From positions 334 to 64,333 of the forward strand of contig NZ_LLYB01000090.1 in assembly GCF_001440475.1 (NCBI RefSeq): a DNA stretch of 64,000 nt, in the 5' to 3' direction. Of this stretch, positions 62,303 through 64,000 are shown in pieces. Made by a program: the position numbers and the translations under genes. This stretch comes from Bradyrhizobium lablabi (GTDB taxonomy: Bacteria; Pseudomonadota; Alphaproteobacteria; Rhizobiales; Xanthobacteraceae). Within the stretch, counting starts at the first letter, position 1, and the number at the start of each line of letters is the position of its first letter. A model generated the notes under the pieces. The model searched no databases. It saw only the letters and a list, made by a program, of their open reading frames with translations, and was not told where the DNA came from.

Positions 62303-62911
62303 CTGACGCCCCTTGTCCGGGCATCGGCGGGCTTGTTCTGCCTGCGCGTGACCGGATCATTTTGCAGGGGGCAGGATGAGCGGGCGAGCTTTTGATCCGC
62401 TTAAGGGCGGGGCGCGGCTGGCCGTGAAGTGCGAAACAGCCTGAACGTGGTGTTGCTGAAGACGGTGCAATTTCTACGATTAGGAAGGGGCGCGAGTCAT
62501 CGCATTAACCCTGTCGGCCCTGTCTGGCGGTGCGGTGCCGGATCCCCGCGAAGGGGGAGTGCCGGTTGAGATGTGTGACCACCGAATCGGTGAAGTGACC
62601 GGCTGTCGCGCGCCAGTACCTTCCGCGGGAAGTGACGTCAGGTGCGGGGTGGCGAGGATAAGCCTTTTAGACTGCTTATCTTTATGCCTTGGGCGGACCT
62701 TGCCCAATTTTCAATCGGGCTGGGGCAGCTCCGGCCTTTTCCTTGCCACACTCTCGCCCGACACTTTTTCCGGACCTTTTTCGGTCCTGTTGCAGACTTA
62801 CCCCATATTGAGGGTGTTCTCTGCGGGCGTACTTTTGTGTTCCTTACCCGCGTGGTATGAAAACCCCGCGGGGAAATTTCATACTTCTTAACCATTTAGA
62901 TCGGTGGCCCA
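62303..62911. other. Divergent intergenic region, LapG-like gene to adhesin-like gene
   Basis: About 600 bases without a supportable gene. It becomes A/T-richer after 62660 and ends with an inverted repeat (62855-62884). Short frames on both strands have no recognisable product. Promoters for both divergent genes should be here. Confidence 0.45.
62855..62884. promoter_or_regulatory. Long interrupted palindrome upstream of the FecR-domain gene
   Basis: GTATGAAA (62855-62862) and TTTCATAC (62877-62884) are exact reverse complements around a core that holds CCCCGCGGGG. It lies 28 bases before the predicted start and could be an operator or leader hairpin that regulates the adhesin-like gene. 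Confidence 0.45.
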
Positions 62912-64000
62912 TTGAACTACGCCGGGAAATTCGGATCGGGCGACCTCGGCCCTTTTTCCGGCGCGGATATTGGCCTTGGGTCATCGCTGTCATCGCACGG
63001 CCATGTTTCACCTTCGGGCAAGGTCCTTGTCGACAAAGTTTCGACACATGCGCCGTCCGACGCCATCATTGTTCCTGATGCCCATCTGCTCTTCAGCGGC
63101 GACTTCAAGCGGTCGGGCGTCGACCTGATCCTCTCGAGCGGCGAGCGCGAGCTCGTGCTGCCCGATTACTTCAAGGGCGAGAAGCGCGCCGCGCTGGCTT
63201 CGCCCGATGGCGCCCACCTGACCGGCGACATCGTCAACGCGCTGGCCGGGCACACCCAGTTCGCGCAGGCCGGCGGCAGCGCCAGCGTCGCGCCGCAAAT
63301 GATCGGCCATGTGACGAAGCTCGTCGGCAATGCGACCGCGATCCGCAACGGCGTGTCGATCATCCTGAATCAGGGCGACACCGTTCACAAAGGCGACGTC
63401 GTCCAGTCCGGATCCGATTCGACGCTTGGCATCACTTTCATCGACGGCACCGTGTTCGGTCTCGCATCGAACGCCAGGATGGTGCTGAACGAAATGGTCT
63501 ACGACCCCAACGGGTCGGACAACAAATCGCTGCTCAGCCTGGTGCAGGGCACGATATCGTTCGTTGCCGGCGCCACCGCCAAGAAAGGCGACATGAAGGT
63601 CGACACGCCGGTCGCGACCATGGGTATCCGCGGTACGGCGGTGCTGGTCGAGATCGACTTCGAGGTGCCCGGCCAGGGCGGCGCGCCGCCGGCGAAATTC
63701 CAGGTGCTGGTCGAGCCCGACGGCACCACCGGCTCCTACATCCTGTTCGACAAGACCACGCTGACGCCGATCGCGACCGTCAACCGGGCCGGCACGCAGA
63801 CGATCATCAACGGTCAGGGCGGTGTCAGCTTCCAATCGTCGGTGCAGCTATCGCCCGACGCGCAGAAGATCATCAGCGACGTGTTCTCGCTGAAGTTCAC
63901 CGACCTGAACAATCCGAACACCAAGCTCACCACCAATTTCACCGACTCGATCATTCCGGAAACGTTGTTCGTCAAGCTGACCGGCGGGGAGTTCATTCCC
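62912..64000 (+). CDS. FecR-domain giant adhesin-like protein, N-terminal part only
   Basis: An open frame with no stop runs to the right edge, so the gene is partial. The first in-frame start after a stop codon is a TTG at 62912 with GGTGG upstream; its product begins MNYAGKFGSGDLGP. About residues 120-270 form a FecR-like module: LVGNATAIRNGVSIILNQGD, TVHKGDVVQSGSDSTLGITF, SNARMVLNEMVYDPNG, VQGTISFVAGATAKKGDM and VDTPVATMGIRGTAVLVEI. This is the N-terminal retention-type domain that precedes long VCBS/cadherin-like repeats in rhizobial surface proteins. The divergent LapG-like protease suggests it may be the substrate. Confidence 0.85.
   Translation, partial: MNYAGKFGSGDLGPFSGADIGLGSSLSSHGHVSPSGKVLVDKVSTHAPSDAIIVPDAHLLFSGDFKRSGVDLILSSGERELVLPDYFKGEKRAALASPDGAHLTGDIVNALAGHTQFAQAGGSASVAPQMIGHVTKLVGNATAIRNGVSIILNQGDTVHKGDVVQSGSDSTLGITFIDGTVFGLASNARMVLNEMVYDPNGSDNKSLLSLVQGTISFVAGATAKKGDMKVDTPVATMGIRGTAVLVEIDFEVPGQGGAPPAKFQVLVEPDGTTGSYILFDKTTLTPIATVNRAGTQTIINGQGGVSFQSSVQLSPDAQKIISDVFSLKFTDLNNPNTKLTTNFTDSIIPETLFVKLTGGEFIP

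Noticed and set aside
62535..62895. Short frames in the region before the FecR-domain gene
   Set aside because: They overlap on both strands, lack ribosome binding sites and show no recognisable protein features.

Overview
The window is high-GC DNA whose gene content, codon use and intergenic palindromes look like a Bradyrhizobium-type alphaproteobacterium (inference from family resemblance; no rRNA or housekeeping marker is present). It is a metabolically accessory stretch: three ABC uptake or export systems, two Bug-type receptors, several hydrolases, two LysR regulators, an HxlR, a CGNR and a CadC-like regulator, and large surface proteins. I see no tRNA, rRNA, CRISPR array, insertion sequence or phage gene.

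Layout. 1-1554 (minus): a small Gly/Ala/Ser-rich protein followed by a type I secretion ABC transporter that runs off the left edge, with a hairpin between them. 1.8-4.5 kb: a D-amino-acid-dehydrogenase-like flavoprotein, a truncated PEP-CTERM-type protein and a membrane protein of unknown function. 4.8-10.3 kb: a five-gene peptide/nickel-type ABC uptake operon (two permeases, two ATPases, receptor) with a textbook sigma-54 promoter upstream. 10.4-14.9 kb: a PilZ protein, a GST diverging from an HxlR regulator, and a CGNR regulator diverging from a haloalkane dehalogenase-amidase pair. 14.9-23.2 kb: a CadC-like membrane regulator diverging from a giant autotransporter of about 2040 residues. 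23.4-28.4 kb: an amidase, a Tat-exported VOC protein, a small secreted protein and a lower-GC SGNH acyltransferase.

28.9-32.4 kb: a two-subunit ThDP decarboxylase-like enzyme, a LysR regulator and a triple-rhodanese protein. 32.4-36.5 kb: a DNA glycosylase-like protein, a DEAD-box helicase, a DUF1330 protein, small unknown proteins and a frameshifted TauE/SafE remnant. 36.5-43.8 kb: M29 aminopeptidase, amidohydrolase, two alpha/beta hydrolases, an MBL-fold protein, a cupin and a Bug receptor. 43.8-47.9 kb: a LysR regulator diverging from a compact operon (HAD hydrolase, Bug receptor, D-threonine-aldolase/D-serine-dehydratase-like enzyme, RidA). 48.0-50.3 kb: an ABC exporter pair. 50.6-57.5 kb: livHMGF, an acyl-CoA synthetase and a LivK-like receptor, closed by a strong terminator; this looks like import plus CoA activation of a carboxylic acid.

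57.7-64 kb: a quinone-oxidoreductase-like protein, a PQQ- and haem-containing alcohol dehydrogenase, a LapG-type periplasmic protease, and the start of a FecR-domain giant adhesin-like protein that runs off the right edge. The LapG-adhesin pair, together with the type I exporter at the other end, suggests regulated surface adhesion. Several families of palindromic intergenic repeats are scattered through the window, and one of them creates a false N-terminal extension on a neighbouring gene.
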